A stretch of DNA of 6,076 nucleotides, taken from NCBI GenBank assembly GCA_958451705.1, contig CAUDRD010000109.1, positions 1-6,076 of the forward strand, written 5' to 3'. Shown here one piece after another: positions 1-5,313 of the stretch. Source of the DNA: an uncultured Oscillospiraceae bacterium. GTDB taxonomy: Bacteria > Bacillota > Clostridia > Oscillospirales > Acutalibacteraceae. The notes under the pieces are model-generated. The model worked only from the letters and a program-made list of their open reading frames with translations. It was not told where the DNA came from and did no database searches. The position numbers were made by a program, and so were the translations under genes. Every line of letters starts with the position of its first letter. The stretch's first letter is position 1.

Positions 1-968
1 CTGTATACCAAGGTGTTACGGTGGACAAAGAGCTTACGTGACGTTTCAGAAACGTTAAGATTGTTCTCAAAGAAACGCTGAATTGTAAAGAGCGTCTCCT
101 GATCGAGATTTTCGATTGAACCCCTCTTGAAAACCTCACGAAGGAACATATCGCAAAGCGTTGTGGGAAGCTGGTATATAAGGCGGGCAATACCAAGATT
201 TTCATAGCTTACAATGGGCTTCTCAGTATCGAAAACTTTACCAACTTCGAGAGCTACCTGTGCCTCTTTAAAGGAACGGGCAAGATCTTTAATGCCTGTA
301 ACAGTTGTTCCGATACCTACAAGAGCGTGAGTGTAAAACTCAGTGCTGAGAGAATCGGCAATTGAACGTGCAAGCTTTTCAAGATCTTTAGGCTCGATAT
401 TTGTACGAACCTCCTTAACAAGGGCAATATCGGTTTCGTTTATATTGATAACAAAATCCTTTGTCTTGTCGGGGAAAAGGTTCTGTATAACATCGTAAAT
501 TGATATGTCGTTATGCTCGGGAATTCTAATAAGAAGAACAACTCTTGTCGAATCGTTATTGAAACGCAGTTCTCTTGCTTTCAGGTAAATATCGCCGGGC
601 AGAATGTTGTCCAAAATAACATTTTTGATGAAATTGCTTCTGTCATACTTTTCGTCATAAAACTGCTTTATACTGTTAAGAGCTACCGCAATTACGTCAG
701 TATAATGTACTGCAAGTTCATCGGTTCCCTCAACGAAAACAGCATATTCAGGATGCATATGAGAACCAAAGGTACGATAGGTAAAGTTGTCAATAACCTC
801 AGGCTCGCCGCTTACAAATATATCGGCAACCGCACCGGACTGCACCTCGCCTATCCGGCCCAGCTCACTGCAAGAAATAATTGTTCCTGTTTCGTCAACT
901 ACTCCGATAGTTCTGTTAATAGCATCGCGCATCTGGTGGATTACGCCTTGAAAAAGTCTGTTTGACAT
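1..968 (-). CDS. PucR/CdaR-family transcriptional regulator, C-terminus cut by window edge
   Basis: Starts at the ATG complementary to 966-968 and reads open to the left edge: 322 full codons, no stop, so the last few dozen residues are missing. The N-terminal ~100 residues (MSNRLFQGVIHQMRDAINRT, then a VVDETGTII strand and GSHMHPEYAVFVEG) resemble a small-molecule sensor domain. Residues ~140-250 resemble the GGDEF-like middle domain of this family (GIGTTVTGIKDLARSFKEAQ, about 218-237). The end carries the family's helix-turn-helix: FFENNLNVSETSRKLFVHRN at 299-318, followed by TLVY. Family members are DNA-binding regulators, the best known responding to sugar diacids or purine breakdown; the ligand here cannot be read. 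A GGGGG-rich ribosome site lies about 11 bases upstream, and a promoter is visible at 1037-1065. An opposite-strand reading frame at 513-965 is only its shadow. Family assignment is firm; target genes are unknown. Confidence 0.93.
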   Translation of the reverse strand, partial: MSNRLFQGVIHQMRDAINRTIGVVDETGTIISCSELGRIGEVQSGAVADIFVSGEPEVIDNFTYRTFGSHMHPEYAVFVEGTDELAVHYTDVIAVALNSIKQFYDEKYDRSNFIKNVILDNILPGDIYLKARELRFNNDSTRVVLLIRIPEHNDISIYDVIQNLFPDKTKDFVININETDIALVKEVRTNIEPKDLEKLARSIADSLSTEFYTHALVGIGTTVTGIKDLARSFKEAQVALEVGKVFDTEKPIVSYENLGIARLIYQLPTTLCDMFLREVFKRGSIENLDQETLFTIQRFFENNLNVSETSRKLFVHRNTLVY

Positions 969-1036
969 AAGTTAATGTACCCCCAATTTCAAAATTCTGA
1001 GTTTTTTTATACATAATGCCCACTGATACGCTATAT

Positions 1037-1065
1037 ATTTTACACAATCCTACAGAAATTTGCAA
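1037..1065 (-). promoter_or_regulatory. Sigma-A-like promoter of the PucR-type regulator
   Basis: Read on the minus strand, TTGCAA (1060-1065) and TAAAAT (1037-1042) are separated by exactly 17 bases. This is close to the consensus -35/-10 pair. It lies about 70 bases upstream of the ATG at 968 and downstream of the rsuA terminator, so the regulator should be transcribed independently. The start site is inferred, not observed. Confidence 0.6.
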
Positions 1066-1137
1066 TATTTAATTTGATAAAAGTTGAAATTCTTTTTAAA
1101 TTTAACATATGAAGTGTTTTTTTTATTAATTTCTAAC

Positions 1138-1165
1138 AACAAAAAACCGCCTTTATAGGCGGTTT
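1138..1165 (-). terminator. Intrinsic terminator after the rsuA transcript
   Basis: Perfect 8-bp stem, AAACCGCC with GGCGGTTT, around a 6-base loop (arms at 1158-1165 and 1144-1151). On the minus strand it runs straight into TTTTTTGTTG, which is a classic Rho-independent terminator. On the plus strand the tail is weaker (AGCTTTTG), and no plus-strand gene precedes it. It lies about 135 bases beyond the rsuA stop codon, an unusually long trailer for such a compact region. Confidence 0.85.
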
Positions 1166-1257
1166 AGCTTTTGTCTATTTTTACTACAAGGCAATGTTTT
1201 TAAGGCTTTTACACCTTTGATAAGCTATTTTATCAGGATTTTTCGTGATTTTGTCAA
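1138..1257 (-). ncRNA. Possible short RNA unit: promoter-like elements plus terminator
   Basis: In the gap between the rsuA stop and its terminator, the minus strand shows a perfect TTGACA (1252-1257) and a TAAAAT (1227-1232) preceded by TGA, which resembles an extended -10. The spacer is 19 bases, longer than ideal. Initiation near 1220 would give an RNA of about 80 bases ending at the 1138-1165 hairpin. I see no coding potential or known RNA family in it. It could equally be a leader/attenuator for the PucR-type gene, or chance in AT-rich DNA. Confidence 0.25.
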
Positions 1258-1298
1258 AAGACATTCACAGTAAATTTTATGCATAATAGGCAATAATT

Positions 1299-2018
1299 TT
1301 ACTGCATCCCCATTATCCTTTTGAGCTCATCAGGGGTTAATTCACGGCATTCCCCTGCTTTAAGGGAAGTGTCAAGGCGTACTCCTCCAATGGCAGTACG
1401 ATGAAGAGCGATGACTTTATTCCCGCAGGAAGCGAACATACGCTTAATCTGATGATATTTTCCCTCGTGCAAAATCACTTTAAACTTCAGCCTTTCGCCG
1501 CCGTCAATACACTGCGTTTCAGCAGGGAGGCAATGATAACCGTCGCCTAAAATTAAACCCTCCCTAAATTTATCCTCCACATCCTCTTCGAGGGGCTCCG
1601 CTAAAGTCACCTGGTATTCCTTATCCACATGGCTTTTGGGAGAAAGCATTCGGTGGGCAAAATCTCCGTCATCAGTTATAAGCACAAAGCCAGTTGTATC
1701 TTTATCGAGTCTTCCAGCAGGGAAAAGTCCCCGGCGTACAAGCTCCTCAGGTAAAATATCAATAACCGTCACACCGCCGTCATCTGTGGAAGATACTACT
1801 CCTGTGGGTTTATTCATCATTATGTAGATATTTTTCTTAAAACATAATTCCTTCCCAGAAAGGGTTATTTTTTCCTTTTCGGGAAAGACTTTCGCAGAAG
1901 GATCTTTTTTAACTGTTCCGTCAACGGAAATTTCTCCGCTTCTTATAAGCTTCCCAGCCTCTTTTCTTCCGCACTGAAGCACGCAGGCCACTATTTTATC
2001 AAGTCTTTCGCTTTTCAC
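1299..2018 (-). CDS. rsuA: RsuA-type 16S rRNA pseudouridine synthase
   Basis: 239 residues from a GTG start at 2016-2018. An AAAGGAG ribosome site sits 8 bases upstream; extending the frame further would add an arginine-rich stretch that overlaps the upstream gene, so I reject it. Residues ~4-45 form an S4 RNA-binding domain (ERLDKIV...GRKEAGKLIRSGEISVDG). Residues ~64-235 are the pseudouridine synthase domain: MMNKPTGVVSSTDD, then AGRLDKDTTGFVLITDDGD at 101-119 with the expected catalytic Asp105, then EGKYHQIKRMFASCGNKV (185-202) and LHRTAIGG. In E. coli the family member RsuA isomerises U516 of 16S rRNA in the cytoplasm. The YHQIKRMFA signature and the length fit RsuA, but RluB/E/F-type specificity cannot be excluded by eye. 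It is the second gene of a transcript with the DUF4830 gene, 13 bases downstream of its stop. Confidence 0.92.
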   Translation of the reverse strand: MKSERLDKIVACVLQCGRKEAGKLIRSGEISVDGTVKKDPSAKVFPEKEKITLSGKELCFKKNIYIMMNKPTGVVSSTDDGGVTVIDILPEELVRRGLFPAGRLDKDTTGFVLITDDGDFAHRMLSPKSHVDKEYQVTLAEPLEEDVEDKFREGLILGDGYHCLPAETQCIDGGERLKFKVILHEGKYHQIKRMFASCGNKVIALHRTAIGGVRLDTSLKAGECRELTPDELKRIMGMQ

Positions 2019-2026
2019 TTTTTCTG

Positions 2027-2033
2027 CTCCTTT
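2027..2033 (-). promoter_or_regulatory. Ribosome binding site fixing the GTG start of rsuA
   Basis: AAAGGAG on the minus strand overlaps the TAA stop codon of the upstream DUF4830 gene (2032-2034) and sits 8 bases before the GTG at 2018. The placement argues for translational coupling: ribosomes ending on the first gene clear or feed this site. Confidence 0.8.
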
Positions 2034-2577
2034 AACCGGTTGTCTGCTGAGTTTCCGCCGCCTGTGAAGAAGAAGCCTGGGTGGAAGGAGCCGACTGGGT
2101 CTTCTTCTCGAAGCCCTGCATAAATCCGTCAAGTTCCACAGAGCATATGTCTCCGCCTATTACTCTGCCCTCATAAACAAGCAAATTCGCTCTTACAACT
2201 CCGTCCTTGTTTTCATAGCCGGGATAATTCTTTACGGCATAGGTCCAGCGTTTTACTCTCATTCCCTTATACTTTTCAAGGTCAAGCTTCTGCTCTTTTT
2301 GTATTTTATTATAATTTTCATAAACGTCCGTAAATTCAGTTGGAATTATAACCTCTTCCACCTCTATGGGATCTGTGTCTATCTCCCAGCCGAACTGTGA
2401 AATAAAATTAACCCGCTCATCATTTGTAGCTGCGCTGTAATTTATGCCGGACACATTTGCCGTAGGTTCGGCAATTCCTGAAGCTCCTGCCCATATTAAA
2501 GCTCCCACAAGCACTATGCCTGCTGCTGCAAGAACCGCCAGCTTCTTTTTTGATGATTTAAAAGATACAACGAACAT
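2032..2577 (-). CDS. DUF4830-family membrane-anchored protein
   Basis: 181 residues from an ATG at 2575-2577, preceded by AGAAAGGG about 11 bases upstream. A longer version from a TTG at 2634 has no ribosome site and is less likely. A basic N-terminus (FKSSKKK) precedes one hydrophobic segment at about 13-32 (LAVLAAAGIVLVGALIWAGA), so the protein is probably a signal-anchored or exported one with its bulk outside the cell. The body (~52-156) carries the pattern I associate with DUF4830: ERVNFISQFGWEIDTDPIEV, IPTEFTDVYENYN, LEKYKGMRVKRWTY, VRANLLVYEGRVIGGDICSV and ELDGFMQGF. The last ~24 residues are a Ser/Thr/Gln/Ala-rich low-complexity tail, possibly a flexible or wall-proximal linker. No catalytic motif is recognisable and the function is unknown. 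It leads the transcript that also contains rsuA. Confidence 0.88.
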   Translation of the reverse strand: MFVVSFKSSKKKLAVLAAAGIVLVGALIWAGASGIAEPTANVSGINYSAATNDERVNFISQFGWEIDTDPIEVEEVIIPTEFTDVYENYNKIQKEQKLDLEKYKGMRVKRWTYAVKNYPGYENKDGVVRANLLVYEGRVIGGDICSVELDGFMQGFEKKTQSAPSTQASSSQAAETQQTTG

Positions 2578-2634
2578 AAGAAATGCCGCCCTTTCTGCTG
2601 ATACTTCGGTAATAAGTATGCTAAAGAACGTCAA

Positions 2635-2664
2635 TTTATACTGATTATGTCCGTATAATCCGAA
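2635..2664 (-). promoter_or_regulatory. Putative promoter/operator upstream of the DUF4830 gene
   Basis: The minus strand shows TATAAA at 2635-2640, with only a poor -35 candidate (TTCGGA, 2659-2664). Between them is a perfect 6-bp inverted repeat, GATTAT-N6-ATAATC (2643-2660). It lies about 66 bases upstream of the ATG. The position inside the promoter spacer would suit a repressor or activator site, but the AT-rich context makes chance possible. Confidence 0.3.
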
Positions 2665-2847
2665 GGCTGTTTTATTTAAAAATTTTAGCGTATATAGTTT
2701 ATCATATCAGATTAAAAAATAAAATTCCATTTTTTCTCAAAAATACCCGGCTTTAAACTGTACATACTATTTGTGAACGGAAAAAAGTCTGAAAAAACAG
2801 CCCTTATGTATAGGGTATAACCGTTCTATAACAGGAGGTAACAGGCT

Positions 2848-3030
2848 ATGATGACAACAACAAATAATAACAAACCCAACCACTGCATTGCTTGCACCGT
2901 AACAAACTGCGCTAACCACTGCCAGGGCGAAAATTACTGTGCCCTTGACATGATTACCGTAGGTACTCACGAAGCAAACCCCACACAGCAGCAGTGTACA
3001 GACTGCCAGTCCTTTAAGATGAAAGCCTGA
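2848..3030 (+). CDS. Small cysteine-rich DUF1540 protein
   Basis: 60 residues. AGGAGG (2833-2838) lies an ideal distance from the ATG at 2848, so this is a genuine small gene despite its size. Seven cysteines at 13, 16, 21, 25, 31, 50 and 53, with nearby His12, His24 and His41, form the pattern CxxCxxxxCxxxCxxxxxC followed later by CTDCQSF. This matches the DUF1540 family, generally assumed to bind metal (zinc or iron) through these cysteines; the actual role is unknown. No signal peptide or membrane segment is present, so it is probably cytoplasmic. The first ten residues are a Thr/Asn-rich leader. It is transcribed alone: divergent from the DUF4830 gene, convergent with gapA, and closed by its own strong terminator. 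The opposite-strand frame at 2767-3069 is a shadow. Confidence 0.9.
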   Translation: MMTTTNNNKPNHCIACTVTNCANHCQGENYCALDMITVGTHEANPTQQQCTDCQSFKMKA

Positions 3031-3040
3031 CAAACAGCAT

Positions 3041-3079
3041 AAAATGCCGGCGGAAAAATCCGCCGGCATTTTATTTTAA
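3041..3079 (+). terminator. Intrinsic terminator of the DUF1540 gene
   Basis: A 13-bp perfect stem, AAAATGCCGGCGG (3041-3053) with CCGCCGGCATTTT (3060-3072), encloses a short A-rich loop and is followed by ATTTTAAA. It begins 11 bases after the stop codon. The GC-rich core and T-rich exit on the plus strand fit a strong Rho-independent terminator; it could also act weakly in reverse. Confidence 0.9.
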
Positions 3080-3080
3080 A

Positions 3081-3111
3081 AAGAAAAAGAGGCAGACTTA
3101 AAGTCTGCCTC
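3081..3111 (-). terminator. Intrinsic terminator of gapA
   Basis: A 9-bp perfect stem, GAGGCAGAC (3089-3097) with GTCTGCCTC (3103-3111), has a 5-base loop. On the minus strand it is followed by TTTTTCTTTTT, 20 bases after the gapA stop codon. On the plus strand the exit is A-rich and would not terminate. The two convergent genes thus each have a dedicated terminator back to back. Confidence 0.9.
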
Positions 3112-3130
3112 AATTAAATTAAAGGTTAAA

Positions 3131-4141
3131 TTACTCAGCGTCAACCTTAGCCATGTGCTGGATGAGCATGAGAACCTTGTTGCTGTAACCCCACTCGTTG
3201 TCGTACCAGGAAACAAGCTTTACGAAAGAATCTGTAAGAGCGATACCTGCTTTTGCGTCGAAGATTGAAGTTCTGGGATCGGTAAGGAAGTCGCTTGAAA
3301 CAACGTCCTCATCTGTGTAACCAAGGATGCCCTTGAGCTCGTTCTCAGAAGCTGCCTTAACAGCTGCACAGATTTCTTCGTAAGTTGCGGGCTTTGCAAG
3401 GTTAACTGTAAGGTCAACAACGGAAACGTCAAGAGTAGGTACGCGGAAAGCCATACCTGTAAGCTTGCCGTTAAGCTCGGGGATAACCTTACCAACAGCC
3501 TTAGCTGCACCTGTTGAAGAGGGGATGATGTTGCCGGCTGCTGCACGGCCGCCTCTCCAGTCTTTCTTTGAAGGACCGTCAACTGTCTTCTGAGTAGCTG
3601 TTGTTGAGTGAACAGTTGTCATAAGACCGTCAACAATGCCGAAGTTATCATTGATAACCTTTGCAAGAGGAGCAAGGCAGTTTGTTGTGCAGGATGCGTT
3701 AGAAACAACGTTCATGTCCTTTGTATACTTATCGTTGTTAACGCCCATAACGAACATGGGAGCGTCCTTAGAAGGAGCAGAAATAACAACCTTCTTTGCA
3801 CCAGCCTGAAGGTGAGCAGAAGCTTTCTCAGTTGTTGTGAAAACGCCTGTTGACTCAACAACATACTCTGCGCCAACCTCTGCCCAAGGAATATCAGCAG
3901 GGTTCATGCAAGCGAAGAATTTAACTGTTTTACCGTCTACTGTAATGCTGTCATCAGTATAGGAGATTTCACCCTCGTAACGGCCATGCATTGTGTCAAA
4001 ACGAAGCATGTAAGCCATGTAGTCGGGAGTCATGAAAGGATCATTAACTCCTACAAACTCGATGTCAGGATTGTTCAAACCTGCACGGAAAACAAGTCTT
4101 CCGATACGGCCGAAACCATTGATACCAACTTTAATTGCCAT
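3131..4141 (-). CDS. gapA: Glyceraldehyde-3-phosphate dehydrogenase
   Basis: 336 residues, the usual length. It starts at the ATG at 4139-4141, with GGAGG 9 bases upstream; upstream in-frame codons have no ribosome site and would add an unrelated leader. The Rossmann fold begins KVGINGFGRIGRLVFRA (4-20), and Asp34 in VNDP fits NAD preference. The active site is SNASCTTNCLAP, with catalytic Cys151 and His178 (TTVHSTTATQKTVDG). GPSKKDWRGGRAAAGNIIPS (189-208) and the C-terminal SWYDNEWGYSNKV (311-323) are typical phosphorylating GAPDH signatures. It catalyses the reversible NAD-dependent conversion of glyceraldehyde-3-phosphate and phosphate to 1,3-bisphosphoglycerate in the cytoplasm. It is transcribed alone from a promoter near 4188-4216, with a possible redox-responsive site upstream. 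Codon choice looks strongly biased (many GCT, GTT, AAG and AAC codons), as expected for an abundant enzyme. Internal and opposite-strand frames here are shadows. Confidence 0.98.
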   Translation of the reverse strand: MAIKVGINGFGRIGRLVFRAGLNNPDIEFVGVNDPFMTPDYMAYMLRFDTMHGRYEGEISYTDDSITVDGKTVKFFACMNPADIPWAEVGAEYVVESTGVFTTTEKASAHLQAGAKKVVISAPSKDAPMFVMGVNNDKYTKDMNVVSNASCTTNCLAPLAKVINDNFGIVDGLMTTVHSTTATQKTVDGPSKKDWRGGRAAAGNIIPSSTGAAKAVGKVIPELNGKLTGMAFRVPTLDVSVVDLTVNLAKPATYEEICAAVKAASENELKGILGYTDEDVVSSDFLTDPRTSIFDAKAGIALTDSFVKLVSWYDNEWGYSNKVLMLIQHMAKVDAE

Positions 4142-4187
4142 TTTTAACAACCTCCAAAAATTATTTTTTGATTGGCGTCCGACTATT

Positions 4188-4216
4188 ATATTATCCCTTT
4201 TGAGGAAAATATGCAA
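4188..4216 (-). promoter_or_regulatory. Likely gapA promoter
   Basis: On the minus strand TTGCAT (4211-4216) and TAATAT (4188-4193) are 17 bases apart, and an overlapping TATAAT lies at 4185-4190. Transcription would start near 4180 and give a leader of about 40 bases. A second, perfect -35 hexamer, TTGACA (4254-4259), lies further upstream but has only a poor -10 (TTAATT, 4231-4236), so it may be an extra promoter or chance. Confidence 0.55.
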
Positions 4217-4221
4217 GGAGT

Positions 4222-4239
4222 TCGTTACAAAATTAACCA
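4222..4239. promoter_or_regulatory. Rex-like inverted repeat in the gapA upstream region
   Basis: TCGTTAC-AAAA-TTAACCA matches 11 of 14 fixed positions of the clostridial Rex operator pattern TTGTTAA-N4-TTAACAA as I remember it. It sits just upstream of the gapA -35 and across the poor -10 of the alternative promoter. Rex is an NADH/NAD-sensing repressor that controls fermentation and sometimes glycolytic genes in Gram-positive bacteria. A second, off-register repeat, TTGT-N9-ACAA, lies at 4253-4269. AT-rich DNA produces such matches by chance, so this is tentative. Confidence 0.3.
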
Positions 4240-4271
4240 CTATCTGAAATATTTGTCAATTTGCAACAAAA

Positions 4272-4277
4272 TATAAT
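4272..4277 (+). promoter_or_regulatory. Candidate -10 box for the kinase-like gene
   Basis: A perfect TATAAT on the plus strand, 53 bases before the TTG start at 4330. No convincing -35 hexamer is found at 16-18 bases upstream, so the promoter may be weak or activator-dependent. Confidence 0.3.
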
Positions 4278-4315
4278 TTTTTAGTCCCTCTTTGAGAATA
4301 ATATTTCCCAAGAAC

Positions 4316-4320
4316 AGGAG
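4316..4320 (+). promoter_or_regulatory. Ribosome binding site supporting a TTG start
   Basis: AGGAG lies 9 bases before the TTG at 4330-4332. The next in-frame ATG is about 70 codons later, inside the region that resembles a kinase helix, so the TTG is the best-supported start. Confidence 0.75.
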
Positions 4321-4329
4321 TGCTTAAAA

Positions 4330-5085
4330 TTGGACTTATCATTGCTCGAAGAACTTATATACATTAAAAGTATCCCCATAAACAGCGAAAATGAATCACT
4401 TATACGCGAAAAAATTCAGTGTTTGTTTTCAAAAACAATAAACGGACAAAAAAATTACTGTAACGCAAGCGAAACCTATTACAGAAAAACGGTAATAACC
4501 GGTTGCCGAAGCGTTATTAAAGACGTAAAAAACTTTAAAATGCTCACAAGTGAAAACTGCCGCAAAACTCCTACAGATATCTTCTCTCTGCTTCGTCCCG
4601 CCGCAGCAGCCTGTACGTTTCTTCTGTCTCCCGCAATATGTGTCAGCGCTAATATGCCAGAAGAACATCTTAACGTAAAGTGCAGTGTAGATGAAGTACT
4701 GTGGTGCGTACTATGTCTTATAAACGCTGCCGCCTCTTTAACGGAAAACGGAAAAATAGAGTTGTCTGCCTGGGAGACCAAGAACGGTGCCGCAGTAAAA
4801 GTTACAGGCAATCTTATTTTTTCCCTGTGGGACATTTTGGACGAGCTGTTACAATATGAACCGGCAGTAAATCTTTGCAAAAAGACAGCCGAGATTCATT
4901 CGGGGCAGTTTTTTTCCGTATATGAGCGTCATAAATTCTCCATGGGATTTACCATTGTATCACAGAAATTTGACAACTGCTCAGACGAAAACCAGCAGCT
5001 GGCGGGAACAGCCTACGACCTTATTTCCGACCGTGTCTCCCCTCTTTACGCCGCTTTAAATGAAACTGCACCGTGCTATTTATAA
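4330..5085 (+). CDS. Degenerate histidine-kinase-like (GHKL ATPase-like) protein
   Basis: 251 residues from a TTG start with a good ribosome site. I do not recognise a named family. Residues ~83-160 follow the order of a sensor-kinase catalytic core: TDIFSLLRP (82-90), SANMPEEHLNVKCSVDEVLW (106-125), an N-box-like LCLINAAASL with Asn132, then ENGKIELSAWETKNGAAVKV. Residues ~178-213 (PAVNLCKKTAEIHSGQF, then the strand FSMGFTIVS) resemble the end of such a domain. By my alignment the first N-box Asn is Leu, and the DxGxG nucleotide loop is replaced by GNLIF after VKVT (GNLIF at 160-164). No phospho-accepting His motif and no membrane segment are seen. It is therefore probably a cytoplasmic, catalytically dead or highly diverged relative, perhaps a partner or scaffold. 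It stands alone, divergent from gapA and convergent with glmM, and has its own terminator. The coding call is solid; the function is uncertain. Confidence 0.82.
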   Translation: MDLSLLEELIYIKSIPINSENESLIREKIQCLFSKTINGQKNYCNASETYYRKTVITGCRSVIKDVKNFKMLTSENCRKTPTDIFSLLRPAAAACTFLLSPAICVSANMPEEHLNVKCSVDEVLWCVLCLINAAASLTENGKIELSAWETKNGAAVKVTGNLIFSLWDILDELLQYEPAVNLCKKTAEIHSGQFFSVYERHKFSMGFTIVSQKFDNCSDENQQLAGTAYDLISDRVSPLYAALNETAPCYL

Positions 5086-5086
5086 G

Positions 5087-5130
5087 AAAAATCCACCTGT
5101 GTCAAAAGTACAAAAGTGGATTTTTGCTTT
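5087..5130. terminator. Bidirectional terminator shared by the kinase-like gene and glmM
   Basis: Perfect 10-bp stem, AAAAATCCAC (5087-5096) with GTGGATTTTT (5116-5125), around a 19-base loop. On the plus strand it starts just after the stop codon and continues into T-rich sequence (TTTTTGCTTTATTTTATTTT). On the minus strand the same stem ends in TTTTTCTTATAAA, so it can also stop glmM transcripts after they pass the ribozyme. The plus-strand exit is the stronger one. Confidence 0.8.
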
Positions 5131-5159
5131 ATTTTATTTTAATAATCTGATTTTTCTTT

Positions 5160-5296
5160 TCCCTGGGTGAGGCTTTTTGTTTTACGGTTCCCCGTATATT
5201 TGTCAGCTCCACTGCGACACGGGACATGCCGAAGAGGCATCCGCCGAAAATTCCGATAATCCTCTTCCCTCGTCACCGTAAAAACGGTCGGGCGCT
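5160..5296 (-). ncRNA. glmS self-cleaving ribozyme, located after glmM rather than before glmS
   Basis: Minus-strand RNA with the glmS ribozyme signatures. The cleavage site A|GCGCC falls between 5296 and 5295. P1 is a 5-bp hairpin, ACCGT-TTTT-ACGGT (5275-5288), followed by GACGAGGG. P2 is GAAGAGG (5261-5267) with CCTCTTC (5231-5237), enclosing the highly conserved core TTATCGGAATTTTCGGCGG (5259-5241), whose GGCG can pair with CGCC next to the cleavage site. P3 is GGCA/TGTC (5227-5230 and 5216-5219); its loop TCCC (5221-5224) pairs with GGGA at 5160-5163, which is the P3.1 pseudoknot. Between these lie an imperfect P4 (GTGGAGC with GCCTCAC) and a GNRA-capped P4.1 (TACGG-GGAA-CCGTA). The class uses glucosamine-6-phosphate as a cofactor and normally destabilises glmS mRNA. 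Here it begins 18 bases after the glmM stop and no glmS follows. Confidence 0.9.
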
Positions 5297-5313
5297 GTAA
5301 CTGCTCAGATTCA

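Noticed and set aside
513..965. 150-codon reading frame on the plus strand
   Set aside because: It lies wholly opposite the PucR-type gene, whose protein has clear family motifs. It has no ribosome site and its product has no recognisable features.
2019..2132. Longer N-terminus for the pseudouridine synthase
   Set aside because: The extension is an Arg/Leu-rich out-of-frame reading of the upstream gene's low-complexity tail. The GTG at 2018 has an ideal AAAGGAG and begins right at the S4 domain.
2767..3069. 100-codon minus-strand frame rich in Cys and hydrophobic residues
   Set aside because: It is the exact complement of the DUF1540 gene and its terminator. The cysteines arise from the opposite strand and there is no ribosome site.
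3220..3582. 120-codon Leu/Ser-rich frame on the minus strand inside gapA
   Set aside because: It is a frame-shifted reading of the strongly codon-biased gapA sequence, with no signals of its own.
4142..4240. 33-residue N-terminal extension of GAPDH
   Set aside because: It would run through the promoter. The ATG at 4141 has GGAGG 9 bases upstream and gives the canonical KVGINGFGRIGR start.
4429..4880. Minus-strand frames of 79 and 133 codons downstream of the ribozyme, considered as a ribozyme-controlled gene
   Set aside because: They lie antisense to the kinase-like gene and beyond a terminator. They lack ribosome sites and recognisable motifs, and neither resembles glmS.
5160..5296. The ribozyme as a 3' element of the plus-strand kinase-like gene
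   Set aside because: The conserved core reads correctly only on the minus strand, and the plus-strand transcript terminates at 5125-5140, before reaching it.
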